Below, in pieces: positions 31,501-41,858 of a DNA stretch of 64,000 bases; the stretch's first letter is position 1; every line of letters starts with the position of its first letter. The notes beneath the pieces were generated by a model that was given only the letters and a program-made list of their open reading frames with translations, did no database searches and was not told where the DNA came from. This stretch comes from Panonychus citri (Eukaryota; Arthropoda; Arachnida; Trombidiformes; Tetranychidae), in the NCBI RefSeq assembly GCF_014898815.1, contig NW_026515536.1, positions 62,001 through 126,000 on the forward strand. The letters run 5' to 3'. The translations under genes and the position numbers were made by a program.

Positions 31501-34500
31501 GGGCACCATTAGCAGGGTCGATAAAAAGACGTCTTTCTGCCATAGTCGTTGAACCGAACCCAGTGAATAGTCGATGACAGTTGGTGATGATGAAGCGGCG
31601 GGCATTAACACGGTTTTCTCTGACAACCATTAGAAGAAGACGATAGAGGAAAGAAGCGATCAGCATTGCAGAGAATGGGTTAAGGTTGACACGGGTCATA
31701 TTTGTAATTAGAGTAAAGGGTGAAAAATAATTAACAAAGAAACTTTTATAACGGTAAATAAAACAGAACGATGTAAAAATTCAAACTTTTAGACTCCGCC
31801 CACCTGCGTTTTAGAGTGCGCGTTGAATCTGCCAACATGTCAGTTTTTGTATTCGTTATATACCGGTACTGGTTTGGGTCAAAAAATTTTAAAAATATAC
31901 ATGACGTTTATATACATTGTCTCTGTAAAAAAATTACATAGAGAAGCACTGTTCAACTAAATTTAGTACTTCTATATACAGTGGTTCATTAATTATAGTA
32001 AAAGACGAATAAAGTCTCATAAATAACACACTATAAGTACTCACCCGTTGTAGCTAGAGTCTTAATTTTTTTCATAATAATACTTCATACCATAAGGTAT
32101 AACATATATAAAAACCAAGAGGTAAAAGACATTAGTATTCATATACGAAAACTTCATTTTTACCCATAGAGCTCTATGGCGAAATCCAACTTTGAAGCCC
32201 TGTATCTCAGGAACTAGATCTTTCCGCATATACAAACTCGCACATAATATGTAGTTTGACATGAGCTATATGTACAAAAAATTTCAGGTCTCTAAACGTG
32301 CGGACCTAATCCGAAGTCCAGCCATTAATTTTTATTAACTAATATTAATGCACTCATCACTTGCCGTTATCCGGCTCGACGGACCAAATAAAGGCTTATT
32401 GCCTTTGAGTTCACCTTTTAAAACAATATTCACTTTTTACTCATTTTATTTTATTCATGTTGTTGTTTTTGGGATGAGATCCCTCTCTAATCTAAAATTA
32501 CATTTTTCATTTCATCCTCATCTTCATCTTTATTTAGATGTTGGAGTTGGCATCAGTTAGGTAGCCAACAACCATGAAAGTGGGTAGAACACATTATAAT
32601 ACAGGGCAATTCAGCTTCTTTTACCGATTTTTTTTGCGATTTTCTCAGCAACTAAGTGTCATAGAGACATGATACTTGAGTGGTATGAGTTTGAGCGATA
32701 CTTGTTTGTCATATCAAAAGATCAAGGTCATTCAGGTCATGGGTGAAATAACGCGTTTCAAGGTCATCTGAAGGTGCTACAGTTATTCTTCACATTTTTT
32801 AACCCTGAAAAATGAGTTTAGAGATCGTTGTTACAGATCTTGAGATATTTGAGTTTATTTGAATAACTGTTGAAAATCTTCTATTCAATTAATTTATCTT
32901 AACGTGCAAAGCAAAGCTCATAGAAACCTCAAAACTTGTCAGCAGTATAACTGAATATTCTTTTTTGTTGAATTACCTTCAGATGACCTTGAAACGCGTT
33001 ATTTCACCCATGACCTGAATGACCTTGATCTTTTGATATGACAAACAAGTATCGCTCAAACTCATACCACTCAAGTATCATGTCTCTATGACACTTAGTT
33101 GCTGAGAAAATCGCAAAAAAAATCGGTAAAAGAAGCTGAATTGCCCTGTAGTACTAGTAAAGGGGTAAGAAATAATGAAAATATTTGATTCAAAAAAGGC
33201 AAGTCATCGCCAACGAGTCTCACTCTCTTCACCGGGACTTCGTCATTTTTTTTGTGACAACATGTATATGGGTATTCGGGACTAAAGTTTTGCTACACTC
33301 CAGTCAACAAAAACAAGTTGTGCACAATTCCCGGTAGAGCTATCTATTGATACTATTCAATGATCGAAGACACTTGTGTGACTCTGTAGCCAGGTCGATT
33401 CTGGTGCAAAAGATTGAAATTACATTTAAAAAATCAAGGTCATTACTCTTTGATTAAAATTAATAAATTAAGATTTTATCTCTCAAGAGTCAGAAAAGGT
33501 TGAAGAAAGCGTTGTGTAATACTAGGAGGAGTGAGAAAAAAAATGATACTTGTTAATACAAGTTGTTATATTGTATTGGTATTATGTGACACTAGTATTT
33601 TTGTTGCTAGAGAGGTAATATTTATAATACAGTCAACAACCAGATAGCAGGACGACCAGATAATGGTACTACTTTTCTCAAATGCCTGAGAGTGAGTGAC
33701 CCGACCCTCTTTCTTTTTCTCGTTCTCACTTGTTTTGTAAGAATAATATATTGGGCAGGAGTCTCATGATCTGGTAGTTGACTGTACTTGAATAAATGAA
33801 TTAAATACTTACCCTGATATGAATGGTCCCTGAAAGATAAACGATAATACAAATTATAAATGTTACCTCGACCCCAAGACCAAAGACAAGAATATTGTTG
33901 AACAAATTGTCCTTCGGCATAGTAAAGGCCACATACAAAAGAAAATCCGTCCCAAAAGCAGCAAAGTTGTAGCCAAAGAAAAAAAAGTTTCGCAGTTGAC
34001 TATCAATTGCATCTATTGCATTAAACAGTTGAATTTGTTCACTAACCAATGAACGAATTAAATTAACGGGAATAACTGGTAATTTAAGTAGTCCACTAGC
34101 AAGTCGATCAACATAATCCAGTCGTAAGATTGTGTAAACAATTAATACGTAAATGTGAACAATAAGCCATAAAACCGAAATAACCGCTCCAACTGCAGCA
34201 ATAAAAGTGGACACTGTCCATAAAAGGATAAACGCAAGTCGACTGGGTGATGAGTAAGAAACTGGATTGTTAATAATTGAATAAGTGAATATAAATCCAA
34301 GAACTAGGATTGTTATGGGTGTAAAAAAGGTGAAAAACTGTCTCCCCAGGTAAATTCGATTTCGAAGTATTTTCAAGTCCCCTTGCGAAATATGGAGCAT
34401 ATCGGCTCGAAATCCATGTTTCTGAATATCAGCAAAATAACTTAACCATTTCATCTGATCCAATTGTTCTAACCAGTACGAGAATGTCCGTGAAACTCCA

Positions 34501-34852
34501 AGCATAATCGAACCAATCGCAATGACAGCATTCATGTGAAAACGCGTTTTGGTCCCATAGAAAATGTCACCAAGATAAAAGGATAACATATAATCAGAAG
34601 TTATCGATAATATGATAAGTCGACTCACTAAAATCCAATTGGCGATCTCAATCAATGATGAGAAAATGAAATGACTCGAAGGATAATTAGTTAATCGTGA
34701 ATATCCACCAAGACAAACTAAACCTTTTTGCCAAATTTTTCGAGAAAATCTAGATGATTAGTACCATCGAAAGGATTCACGATATCGCCAAAGATTTTAC
34801 TGAACTTTGATAAGGCCTTAGCCTTTGGGACGAAATTGGTCAACTTTTTCAT
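28541..34852 (-). CDS. Multi-span chemosensory (gustatory-type) receptor
   Basis: Probable ligand-gated chemoreceptor of the plasma membrane. Proposed exons: 34852-34724, 34646-33813, 28933-28847, 28776-28687, 28606-28541, all joined in phase 0, giving about 401 aa, the usual gustatory receptor length. The main exon holds most of the hydrophobic spans plus a loop with LFNAIDAIDSQLRNFFFFGY. The last three tiny exons read FHLIIEKSINNL, GIYIGDMFPLTYFQFV and ENASLMLLLAGTM. A set of short C-terminal exons in phase 0 is typical of arthropod gustatory receptors. Weak points: the first intron is 77 nt with a poor donor (GTTTAG), and the alternative is a one-base frameshift near 34724 that would make it a pseudogene. 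The 4.9-kb intron 28934-33812 holds four or five mobile elements, so the 3' exons could instead belong to a second decayed copy. Confidence 0.6.
29331..29881 (+). pseudogene. Unrecognised ORF pair, probably one frameshifted gene
   Basis: Frame 1 runs from ATG 29331 to a stop at 29699 (about 122 aa, with KFIELSSITEFVRINMDQVE and Cys-rich C-terminal residues). A second frame overlaps it and runs to 29881 (MTHGDFVYDHEFDTINGKV ... ECLDPILELW). Both halves have balanced, non-repetitive composition, and joining them needs one frame change near 29675-29695. I recognise no family. It lies in the large intron of the receptor gene on the opposite strand, among repeats, so an inserted retrocopy or an element gene is possible. 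Confidence 0.3.
29914..30150. mobile_element. Inverted-repeat element (25-bp arms)
   Basis: TCAAGGTCATTTGGTGGTCA plus CAATC at 29914-29938 is repeated in inverse orientation at 30126-30150. The surrounding 20-30 bp also show weaker inverse similarity. The AATATCAAGGTCATT motif recurs at 28.37 kb and in the 32.6-33.1 kb element, so this is a MITE-like family. Confidence 0.6.
30345..32575. mobile_element. Long-inverted-repeat element, about 2.2 kb, degenerate
   Basis: The two ends are diverged inverse copies of one another over roughly 230-260 bp. Matching blocks include GTTGGCaACC near 30347 and its complement near 32566; ATGAAGATGAGGATGA near 30375 and 32520; GGATCTTATCCCA against the complement of TGGGATGAGATCC; TTTTAAAAGGTGAACT near 30526 and the complement near 32415; and TTTGGTCCGTCGA near 30566 with the complement near 32378. 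The interior carries the frameshifted reading frames at 30916-31699. I cannot assign a superfamily. Confidence 0.6.
30916..31699 (-). pseudogene. Unrecognised coding remnant with two frame changes
   Basis: Three consecutive minus-strand frames look coding. The first starts at ATG 31699 (MTRVNLNPFSAMLIASFLYR, then an acidic stretch). A middle part has RYLSRARRFFGRMRRTM and ALGAAPVISAI. The end has AVRLGRFISMDISQTNE and VGFLLSLVELTNRYPRL. Joining them needs frame changes near 31410 and 31150; no good splice sites explain either. It sits between the long inverted repeats at 30345-32575, so it may be the gene of that element. No family recognised. Confidence 0.4.
32602..33148. mobile_element. MITE with perfect 174-bp terminal inverted repeats
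   Basis: The arms 32602-32775 and 32975-33148 appear identical in inverse orientation, start CAGGGCAATTCAGC and are flanked by TA on both sides (32600-32601, 33149-33150). The 199-bp centre is unique. Perfect arms this long imply recent insertion or conversion between arms; the transcript would fold into a long perfect hairpin. No coding capacity, so a non-autonomous Tc1/mariner-type element. Confidence 0.9.
33630..33784. mobile_element. 155-bp MITE
   Basis: Terminal repeats CAGTCAACAACCAGAT at the left and the complement of CAGTCAACTACCAGAT at the right, one mismatch, flanked by TA (33628-33629, 33785-33786). It lies 28 nt from the donor of the receptor's large exon, inside the intron. Confidence 0.8.
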
Positions 34853-35036
34853 CTCGTTGTTGAAGCTAATACAATAATAGCAAATGAGAGTAACTTAATT
34901 GTGCAAACAAATGTAAACTAATTGCGAATTATTCTTGCATTAATGATCAGTTTGATGAATAGTCTTGCTTAAGTGTCCATTGTTTAACCTCTTTGGATTA
35001 TTGATCAAAAACGAAAACACGAAGTAAACAATTAAT

Positions 35037-35132
35037 TTACTCTCGTCTTCCTGGATGATTGACATTGTTATCGATTTCATTGGGAAAAGTTTCCGCATTA
35101 GTTTCAATGTCTACCGTTTCAAGAGCAAATTC
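35037..35132 (-). other. Possible alternative last exon of the first DEG/ENaC gene
   Basis: After a good acceptor (TTTGAGATTGTTTCAG) 31 codons read EFALETVDIETNAETFPNE and on to NHPGRRE, then TAA. It would join in phase 0 to a donor GTATTT inside the preceding exon (after ...KKRSLTKV), replacing the tail FDSFKTNRIIY. No other nearby gene can own it. Confidence 0.4.
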
Positions 35133-35252
35133 CTGAAACAATCTCAAAGACAATGAATGTGTATTCATGAGAAATTAAGAGATTATTATTATTTAATCGA
35201 TTTTAATATGAAGAAAAATTTTGATCATAAATATTTCAATAATTGAATTCAA

Positions 35253-37000
35253 TTAATAGATGATTCGATTTGTTTTAAAGCTGTCAAATACAACTTTTGT
35301 TAATGAGCGTTTTTTACCACCAGTGGTTACATTTGATGAAATTATTGAGAGTAAAATGGGATTCGATGAATCTTTCACTGAATTTCGAGGTGCAAGTTCA
35401 AAAGGTGAGGATAATGTCTTCCAGCTCCCCGCAGGTAATTTTGTGATTAGATTTGAGCATCCAGAATAGAAACCATTGGTATACTTTGAGGTTTGTGGCC
35501 AATATCGTGAGTCCATTTTATCGACAGCGGGTACACGTTTCGATGTTCCTTGTCCTTCATGTTAAAAAGCAAAAAAAAATCATTTCATTACATGTAAGTT
35601 TGAATAAGTCATCGATTCATTGTTTTCCGATATTTACCTGTGTAATTAGTTGGTAATCTGTCAAAAATTGAGAGCAAAGATAATCCAAACCAAAGTGATA
35701 TTGATCCTCCAATGTAAGTAAAATATGCGATAAAATCAATCGCTGGAATATGAATATATTTCACACCGTAGGCACGAGGGCGATTAACGTAAATCTTTGC
35801 ATTATAGTTGGTTTGATTTCTGCGACTTGTGATGAAATTTTGATTCTTTGTCGAAAAGGTGACAATATAAGATGAACACTCGGGTTGAGCGCATTTTTTT
35901 GAGCATGTGTCCAAGGTTTTCAGAGGGAATGCCCTTTCTCTTCGTAAACCAAAACCTGAAGGGAAAAAGGCTAGAGATGTATTGAATGCTGGAGCTGGTA
36001 CATCAAGAGGCCAAGTTCCGCGTTCTTTAAGGAATAGGCTCTTTTCACACTCTTGGATACAAGCGGTTCGACCTAAAACACCATATTCTGAATAATCGGA
36101 ACAATTAGTCTTGTAGGGAGGTTGAAGGAGACGAAATATGATTATTGAATAGTCCATAGTGAACTGAGAGTATCGATCAATGTCCAGGGAGGAAAAGTCT
36201 TCCCTTTCTGTCCAAGGTATGTTACAACCAGAGTGCATGGCGAAAATGACCACAGCTGATCCTTTGGAGGAAACTGAAAATTCAATAAGCTCACGTCCAT
36301 CTTCACGATATTCTTGTAGTGGACTTGATGTTGAATTCCAAGTGAAATAAGTTGTACATCGACGGATAACATTATTTCGAGCCCAAGAAAGTGTCTCTCG
36401 AGGTTTAGAATAAACTGAACAAGGAACATTGACACAAAATGCTTTTGAATCGGAAGAAGATGAAGATGACCAAAGGGTTTCACTTGGTTTTATAAACCTA
36501 CGATCACGAGAACACTTAACGGTACAATTTATCGAAACTTGACCGACAGTCTGACCTTCTCGAGCAATAATTCTGATCGGTGTTTCCAAGAAAATAAGCC
36601 TCAATTCATCAGGTGAATAATGATCTAAAACACGATCTGGATAGAGACGAGTAAAGGTTGACTTATCTTCCATATTATAATCCAGGCAAACGGTAACTCC
36701 AGGCATATAATAGTGATCTGCTTTACCGATAATTATGTTAACCACTGTATCATATTGCAAGTAAATGTAATTAATCCGATAAACCTGCCATAAGAAGCCA
36801 ATGATGGTCAAAACGTTATATAAAAAGCGATAACATTCAAGTGGCCTCAAACCATTAGGTTCAATTGTCGATGGATCATTTAAAAACGATTGATTTACCT
36901 CCTTTCGATTGGTATGATGATGATTAGTTTGGACGATTTCCTTGAAGCTTTTAACTGAAGCTTCTTCAATTGTTTTGAAATAATTAGTTGATGACAACAT
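35253..37000 (-). CDS. DEG/ENaC (pickpocket-like) sodium channel subunit 1
   Basis: Amiloride-type cation channel subunit with cytosolic ends, two membrane spans and a large Cys-rich ectodomain. Exons 37000-35638 and 35554-35253 (phase 1 join) give about 554 aa. TM1: FLYNVLTIIGFLWQVYRI. The ectodomain begins with the family block CLDYN and holds CSVYSKPRETLSWARNN and CNIPWT. Late cysteines occur in CTYFTW, CSDYSEYG and CIQECEKS. Pore/TM2: IGGSISLWFGLSLLSIF, with the G-x-S filter and the following family Ser. The start at 37000 is preferred to an in-frame ATG at 37051 because the latter adds a hydrophobic segment unlike a cytosolic N-terminus. It pairs with the two similar genes downstream in a tandem group and is most like the second (both have WQVYRINxxYLxxDTVV). 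Ligand unknown. Confidence 0.88.
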
Positions 37001-38107
37001 GATGATTAACACTCCTTGACCAGAGAGCACAATTAACATGAAGAAAAACAAATTTCAAATCAATTCCATGATTGATTGTTTGCCTGGAATTGTTTATATT
37101 TTTGAAACATTGAAACTTATTAATACAAAAGTTAACTGATTGTTTTGTATTACTTAATGTGTACTGATTAAGACACTCATTTGTTGTGGAGTACAAAACA
37201 AAGGCCAAAATTATTTGTTACCATGTTCGTGTTTATCTGAATATCACAATTTCCATGTATAAGGTTGTTTATTATTCTTGATTTCATATTGATTGAGATT
37301 TTTTGTTTATTACCTTTTTTCTGTTCACAGTGTGACCTATGTGGGAAATTACCTGTAGTAATTATCTTCATCATTATCATGGTCATTATTATTCATTTAC
37401 AGGGAATTGGAAGGAGAAAGAAAAAAAACTGAATGGAAAGATCTTTGTAATGGACTTCGACATGTTATTTACGCTCGAATATTGTAAACCTATTGTTCAG
37501 GTAAATGCTTGGAAAATATTAATTCAGTTCTAATGGATCTTATCTATTTCTTTTTTCCATTAATGAGGTTAGAAAATGAAAATCTTATTGGAAACTAATT
37601 AACTTTATCTACCTGTTAATGAGCTACATGATAAACATGCGACGATATTTGACCTTTATCAAGGTGATTTTGATGGACAATTCAAATGACAATCGTTGAT
37701 TTCGTAATAATAAATGTGTTGATAGTTATTATCTGAATGATCCCCCAATTAACCTGAAGAATTAATTAACTTTTCCATTTCATTTAGAACTATTTTATTA
37801 TTTTTTTCTCATCAAAATCTATAAACAACAATTGAACAATTAACTTTCTGAATATGAGTATTTCTAAATCAATTAATAATATTGATCAAGTTTAATCAAA
37901 GAATTGACAATCAACAATAAATGAGAATGAAAATTAATCAATTTAATGGTTAATCCTTTTCATTTTACATTATTTTGGAAAATGATAAAGTATCAATTGA
38001 TATTTTCTTTCATTGTTTAATTGTGATTCAATAAACTAGATAATTAAATATAAAAATTTCAATCTAATTACTAAATTAGCTACAATTAGATAGTGAAGGT
38101 CAAATTT
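37001..38107. other. Spacer between DEG/ENaC genes 1 and 2
   Basis: AT-rich; probable promoter of gene 1 and 3' flank of gene 2. Small open frames here have no coding character. Confidence 0.6.
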
Positions 38108-39781
38108 TTAGCTGGTTAATGGGCCATTATTATTGTATCGAGTAACATCATCAGGAGTTTCGGTAAAAATGGACTTATTGTAGGTCGGTGATAAATTGGT
38201 GCTTATTGGTGAGATTAAATTGTTTATTCGAGGAGGAGATAATCTAATGTTCGGAGGTCGTTTTCTGATCTTTTTCGGTGTAGGTAAACCTGTGGATCCA
38301 AGTCTTTTGGATTTAGGTGTTTGAACCATTAGAGCGCTTGGTGGTTGATCCTCTGGTGGTGTCTTTACATGTGAGCTATGGATTGTGGGGTATGGGGGCT
38401 GTGGTGGTTGTGATGGCGGTGGAGGATTTGGTTTACCATAAACTAATTGTTTGAAAAATTTTTCCGCAAAATTAAACAGAGTTAAACAGGAGAAACCAAA
38501 CCAAAGGCCAATTGCCGATCCAACGTAACTAAAATATTCAATAAAATCAATGGCTGGTCGATGTTTATAAACTACGTCAAAATTAAATGGCCGATGAATG
38601 TAAACGCGGGTCAAATAGCTCGGCTGACCAGTACCACCTCCAGATCCACTTGGACCTCCGCCCAAATTGTATTGTACATACTTGACATAATGTGCGTACT
38701 CATTAAAGTCACATTGTTTTCTTGAACACTCCAAGTGACACTCTCGATTAATCTTATGAGTCATATGGGTGTCATTTAGACGTATCTCCTCTGAAACGAA
38801 TGACAGTTGAACATCACGTCCTCCAGGTACATCTAAAGGCCAACTTTTGAAAGCTCGTTCATTGAGACGCTCTTTACACTTGTACATACAACCAACCCAA
38901 CCAGAGACACCAAATTGTGAATAAATTTGACAATTAGTTTGATATGGAGCTTCGAGCAGTTTAATCCGAGTCAATTGATAATTAATAGACACAATTGACA
39001 TTAGGCCAATATTGAAAGAGGAAAAATCTTCATCCTCAGTCCAAGGAACATATGAACCAGGGTGCATGGTGAAAATCGCAGTGACCGGAGTCTCACCGCT
39101 TTTCGTTAGATTAAAGTTAATAAAATCCCGTTCCCCGTTTAGAGCCTCTAAAAATGGGATACCCGAACTATTCCAATGGAAATAAGTGTAACACCGACGA
39201 AGAGCATTATTTCGAGACCATTCAATTGACTCTCGAACTTTTGAATACTCGGAACACGGAACATCTATACAAGTTGACCCATTGGTAAATCGTGAATCTT
39301 GACTACAAATTAATAGACAAGAAATACTAACATCATCAAGTATCATCGAATGGTGAAACAATTTATCAATGGACGCTGATCGATACAATAAGTATCTCTC
39401 TTGGATCGTTAAATTTTCACTGATCACTTTATCGGGATAAATGCGCTTCAAGGGTTCCAACAGTTTCAGATCAATGTCCAAACAAATGGTCAACGCAGGT
39501 AATTGAATCAAAAACTGCCGATCAACCTGAATATCAACAACGGTATCAAATCTCAGGTACAAAACGTTAATCCGATAGACCTGCCAGACCATTCCGGTCA
39601 TCAGGATAATGAATAAAGTTAATTTGACCCATCGATTGTTACGAAATGAGTTAAATTTTCGAGACGCACTAATTAACAATTTCATCATGATCAACTTTGA
39701 CCAATTTAACTTTTTTGTTTTACTATTAATAAATCGTTGTAATTGAAAATTGGGGAAAAAAAACTTTAAACACTCAAACAA
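38108..39781 (-). CDS. DEG/ENaC (pickpocket-like) sodium channel subunit 2
   Basis: Single-exon reading frame of 557 aa (526 aa if started at the in-frame ATG 39688, which gives a more typical short N-terminus). TM1: LTLFIILMTGMVWQVYRI. The ectodomain has LPALTICLDID, CSEYSKVRESIEWSRNN, CQIYSQFG and CMYKCKERL. Pore/TM2: VGSAIGLWFGFSCLTLF, with the G-x-S type selectivity segment GSAIGLWFGFS. The C-terminal cytosolic tail is long, with a proline run (PPPPSQPPQPPYP), a possible SH3 or WW ligand. A Gly/Ser-rich insertion (GGGPSGSGGGTG) near residue 385 is unusual and may be a flexible loop. Related to gene 1 by duplication. Confidence 0.9.
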   Translation of the reverse strand: MFECLKFFFPNFQLQRFINSKTKKLNWSKLIMMKLLISASRKFNSFRNNRWVKLTLFIILMTGMVWQVYRINVLYLRFDTVVDIQVDRQFLIQLPALTICLDIDLKLLEPLKRIYPDKVISENLTIQERYLLYRSASIDKLFHHSMILDDVSISCLLICSQDSRFTNGSTCIDVPCSEYSKVRESIEWSRNNALRRCYTYFHWNSSGIPFLEALNGERDFINFNLTKSGETPVTAIFTMHPGSYVPWTEDEDFSSFNIGLMSIVSINYQLTRIKLLEAPYQTNCQIYSQFGVSGWVGCMYKCKERLNERAFKSWPLDVPGGRDVQLSFVSEEIRLNDTHMTHKINRECHLECSRKQCDFNEYAHYVKYVQYNLGGGPSGSGGGTGQPSYLTRVYIHRPFNFDVVYKHRPAIDFIEYFSYVGSAIGLWFGFSCLTLFNFAEKFFKQLVYGKPNPPPPSQPPQPPYPTIHSSHVKTPPEDQPPSALMVQTPKSKRLGSTGLPTPKKIRKRPPNIRLSPPRINNLISPISTNLSPTYNKSIFTETPDDVTRYNNNGPLTS

Positions 39782-40555
39782 TTAACCTGTTCAATGTTAT
39801 ATTACCATAGGTGATAGTAAATAATTTATCATCACCATGTTCAGTGTTTGTTTTGATTTAGTTTTTCACATTGATGATTAAAAAAACAACAACAACAACA
39901 ATTTAAATCATCGTCTTACCATTATGTAAATCACCAAGGGGTAAAAGTAATTTAAAGGTAATAATAATCGTAATAATAATGAATAGATAGAGATAATTAG
40001 ATAATTCCAATGAGAAAAGTTTATTTGTAAATGTAATCAATAAATTGTAATTTCAATTCAACTTATCGATTAAACAATTTAGAAACAATTAGTTGATTTT
40101 CACCTGAACGAAAAAAACTCTTGACCCTTTTTACAAAGTACAATAATCGTGGTTATTATTGTTCTGATTAAGTTTAATTTTATTATTATTTTTTTCTCAA
40201 CAATTAACATTCAATTTTAATTCTATTCTCATCGTAATTGAATTAACTTGATTGTTTCCTTTCTCTTTCTCTTTCTTTTTTTTCTCTTCAAACTCTCTGC
40301 TCATGTGAACACATGTTTCCATTTGTTGTTTATCTTTTGTTTTTCTTAATTGTTGCTCGTTGATTCCAATTGTAATTTCCATTGGAACAGTTTAATTACA
40401 GTTTCGTTTAATTGTTCTACTATTCGTACATGTTAATTGTCTCGATTGATTAGTTGGTTAGTTGATTCAATTGTTTGTTTTCTTTTTTTTCCAGAAAAAA
40501 ATATTTACCAGGATATAGACAAAGAGTAAGCTGATTACTCGCTTGTTTACCTAAC
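39782..40555. other. Divergent spacer, DEG/ENaC 2 and HAGH
   Basis: Head-to-head upstream regions; AT-rich with (CAA)n near 39886-39901. A 5' UTR exon of the downstream gene may end near 40527 (AAAGA|GTAAGC). No coding exon identified. Confidence 0.5.
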
Positions 40556-41747
40556 ATGTTACAACGTAATTTTTGATTATTTTCAATTTAATTGTGACTA
40601 ATTCTTTTCCTATAGATTAATTAATTGTTCTCTGTTCCATTTATTGTATTAGGTTTAATCTATTCTTCTGTTAAAACTCTCCGTGGTCTGGTTGGTATTC
40701 ATTCATCACATAGTTTAACCTCTACTGTTTTTGGTAATCAAATGGAGGTGAAAATTTTATCCGCTCTTTCCGACAATTATATGTACCTGATTATCGACAA
40801 GGAGACTAATAAAGCGGCCATTGTTGATCCAGTTGAACCTGAGAAGGTTTTGAAAACGGTCAGTGATTCGGGTGTTCAATTGACAACCGTATTAACTACA
40901 CACCATCACTGGGATCATGCCGGTGGTAATGTTGATTTAGTTTCCAAGGCTTCAGGTTTAACCGTTTGTGGTTATGATGAAAGGATTGGTGGTTTAACTA
41001 ACAAAGTTAATCATGGTGATTCATTTACAATTGGAAAATTGCTGGTTAATTGTCTTTATACTCCTTGTCACACCAGTGGGCACATTTGTTATCATGTTGT
41101 TCCGCCTTCAGGTGAATCCGATGGAGCTGTTTTTACAGGTAAATTTTATTTTCCCTTTCTTCCCATTAATCTAATTTTAATCAAAATTCTAATCACATGA
41201 AAAAACAATTAGGTGATACTCTTTTCCTTGCTGGTTGTGGGAAATTTTTTGAAGGAACAGCTGATCAAATGTATGAAGCTCTAATCAAGAAACTTGGTTC
41301 ATTACCAGATTCAACTGTAAGTCAGAAATTCATGTGGTTGATTAACTTAATTTACATATTCTATCATTCTAATTGTGATTTTCATGCCTCTTGATTGCAG
41401 AAAGTATATTGTGGCCATGAATATACTGTATCTAATTTGGTTTTTGCGAAAAACGTTGAACCTTCAAACCAAGATATTGAAAATAAACTAAATTGGTCGA
41501 GAGTAAGTTGATTGTATTGATAGTATCGATTGGTTTTTAATCATGTTTCTCTATTTATATTTATTAGGAAAGAAGATCAAATTGTGAAACAACCATTCCA
41601 TCAACGATTGGAGAGGAAAAGTTAATCAACCCTTTTATGCGAGTTAATCAATCATCTGTCCAACAATTTGCCAAACTTACAGATCCAATCAAAGTAATGG
41701 CCGCTTTAAGAGAAGCCAAAAATAATTTCAAATCATCGTCACTTTAA
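40556..41747 (+). CDS. HAGH: Hydroxyacylglutathione hydrolase (glyoxalase II)
   Basis: Hydrolyses S-lactoylglutathione to lactate and glutathione, the second step of methylglyoxal detoxification. Exons: 40556-40565, 40653-41138, 41213-41316, 41401-41502, 41568-41747; 293 aa. The metallo-beta-lactamase metal site is intact: TTHHHWDHAGG, then the His in YTPCHTSGH and the Asp in the later block. GDTLFLAGCGKFFEG is diagnostic of this family, and VYCGHEYT supplies another ligand His. The tiny first exon (MLQ plus one base) joins in phase 1 to an in-frame leader rich in Ser, Thr, Lys and Arg with no acidic residues, typical of mitochondrial targeting. A second in-frame ATG at 40742 would make a 260-aa cytosolic form. 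Its 3' end converges on the third DEG/ENaC gene, 111 bp away. Confidence 0.93.
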
Positions 41748-41858
41748 TAACACCACAAAGAAATTACAGTTTAATCCAGTTACATTTATTAGTTACAACT
41801 AATTTGATGTAATATTTTTAATAGTAAATCATAAAAATTGATTGATTTTGATTTTCTA

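Noticed and set aside
36142..36483. 113-codon minus-strand ORF
   Set aside because: Out-of-frame shadow of the first DEG/ENaC gene.
40197..40382. 61-codon Lys-rich minus-strand ORF
   Set aside because: Low-complexity CT-rich plus strand upstream of HAGH.
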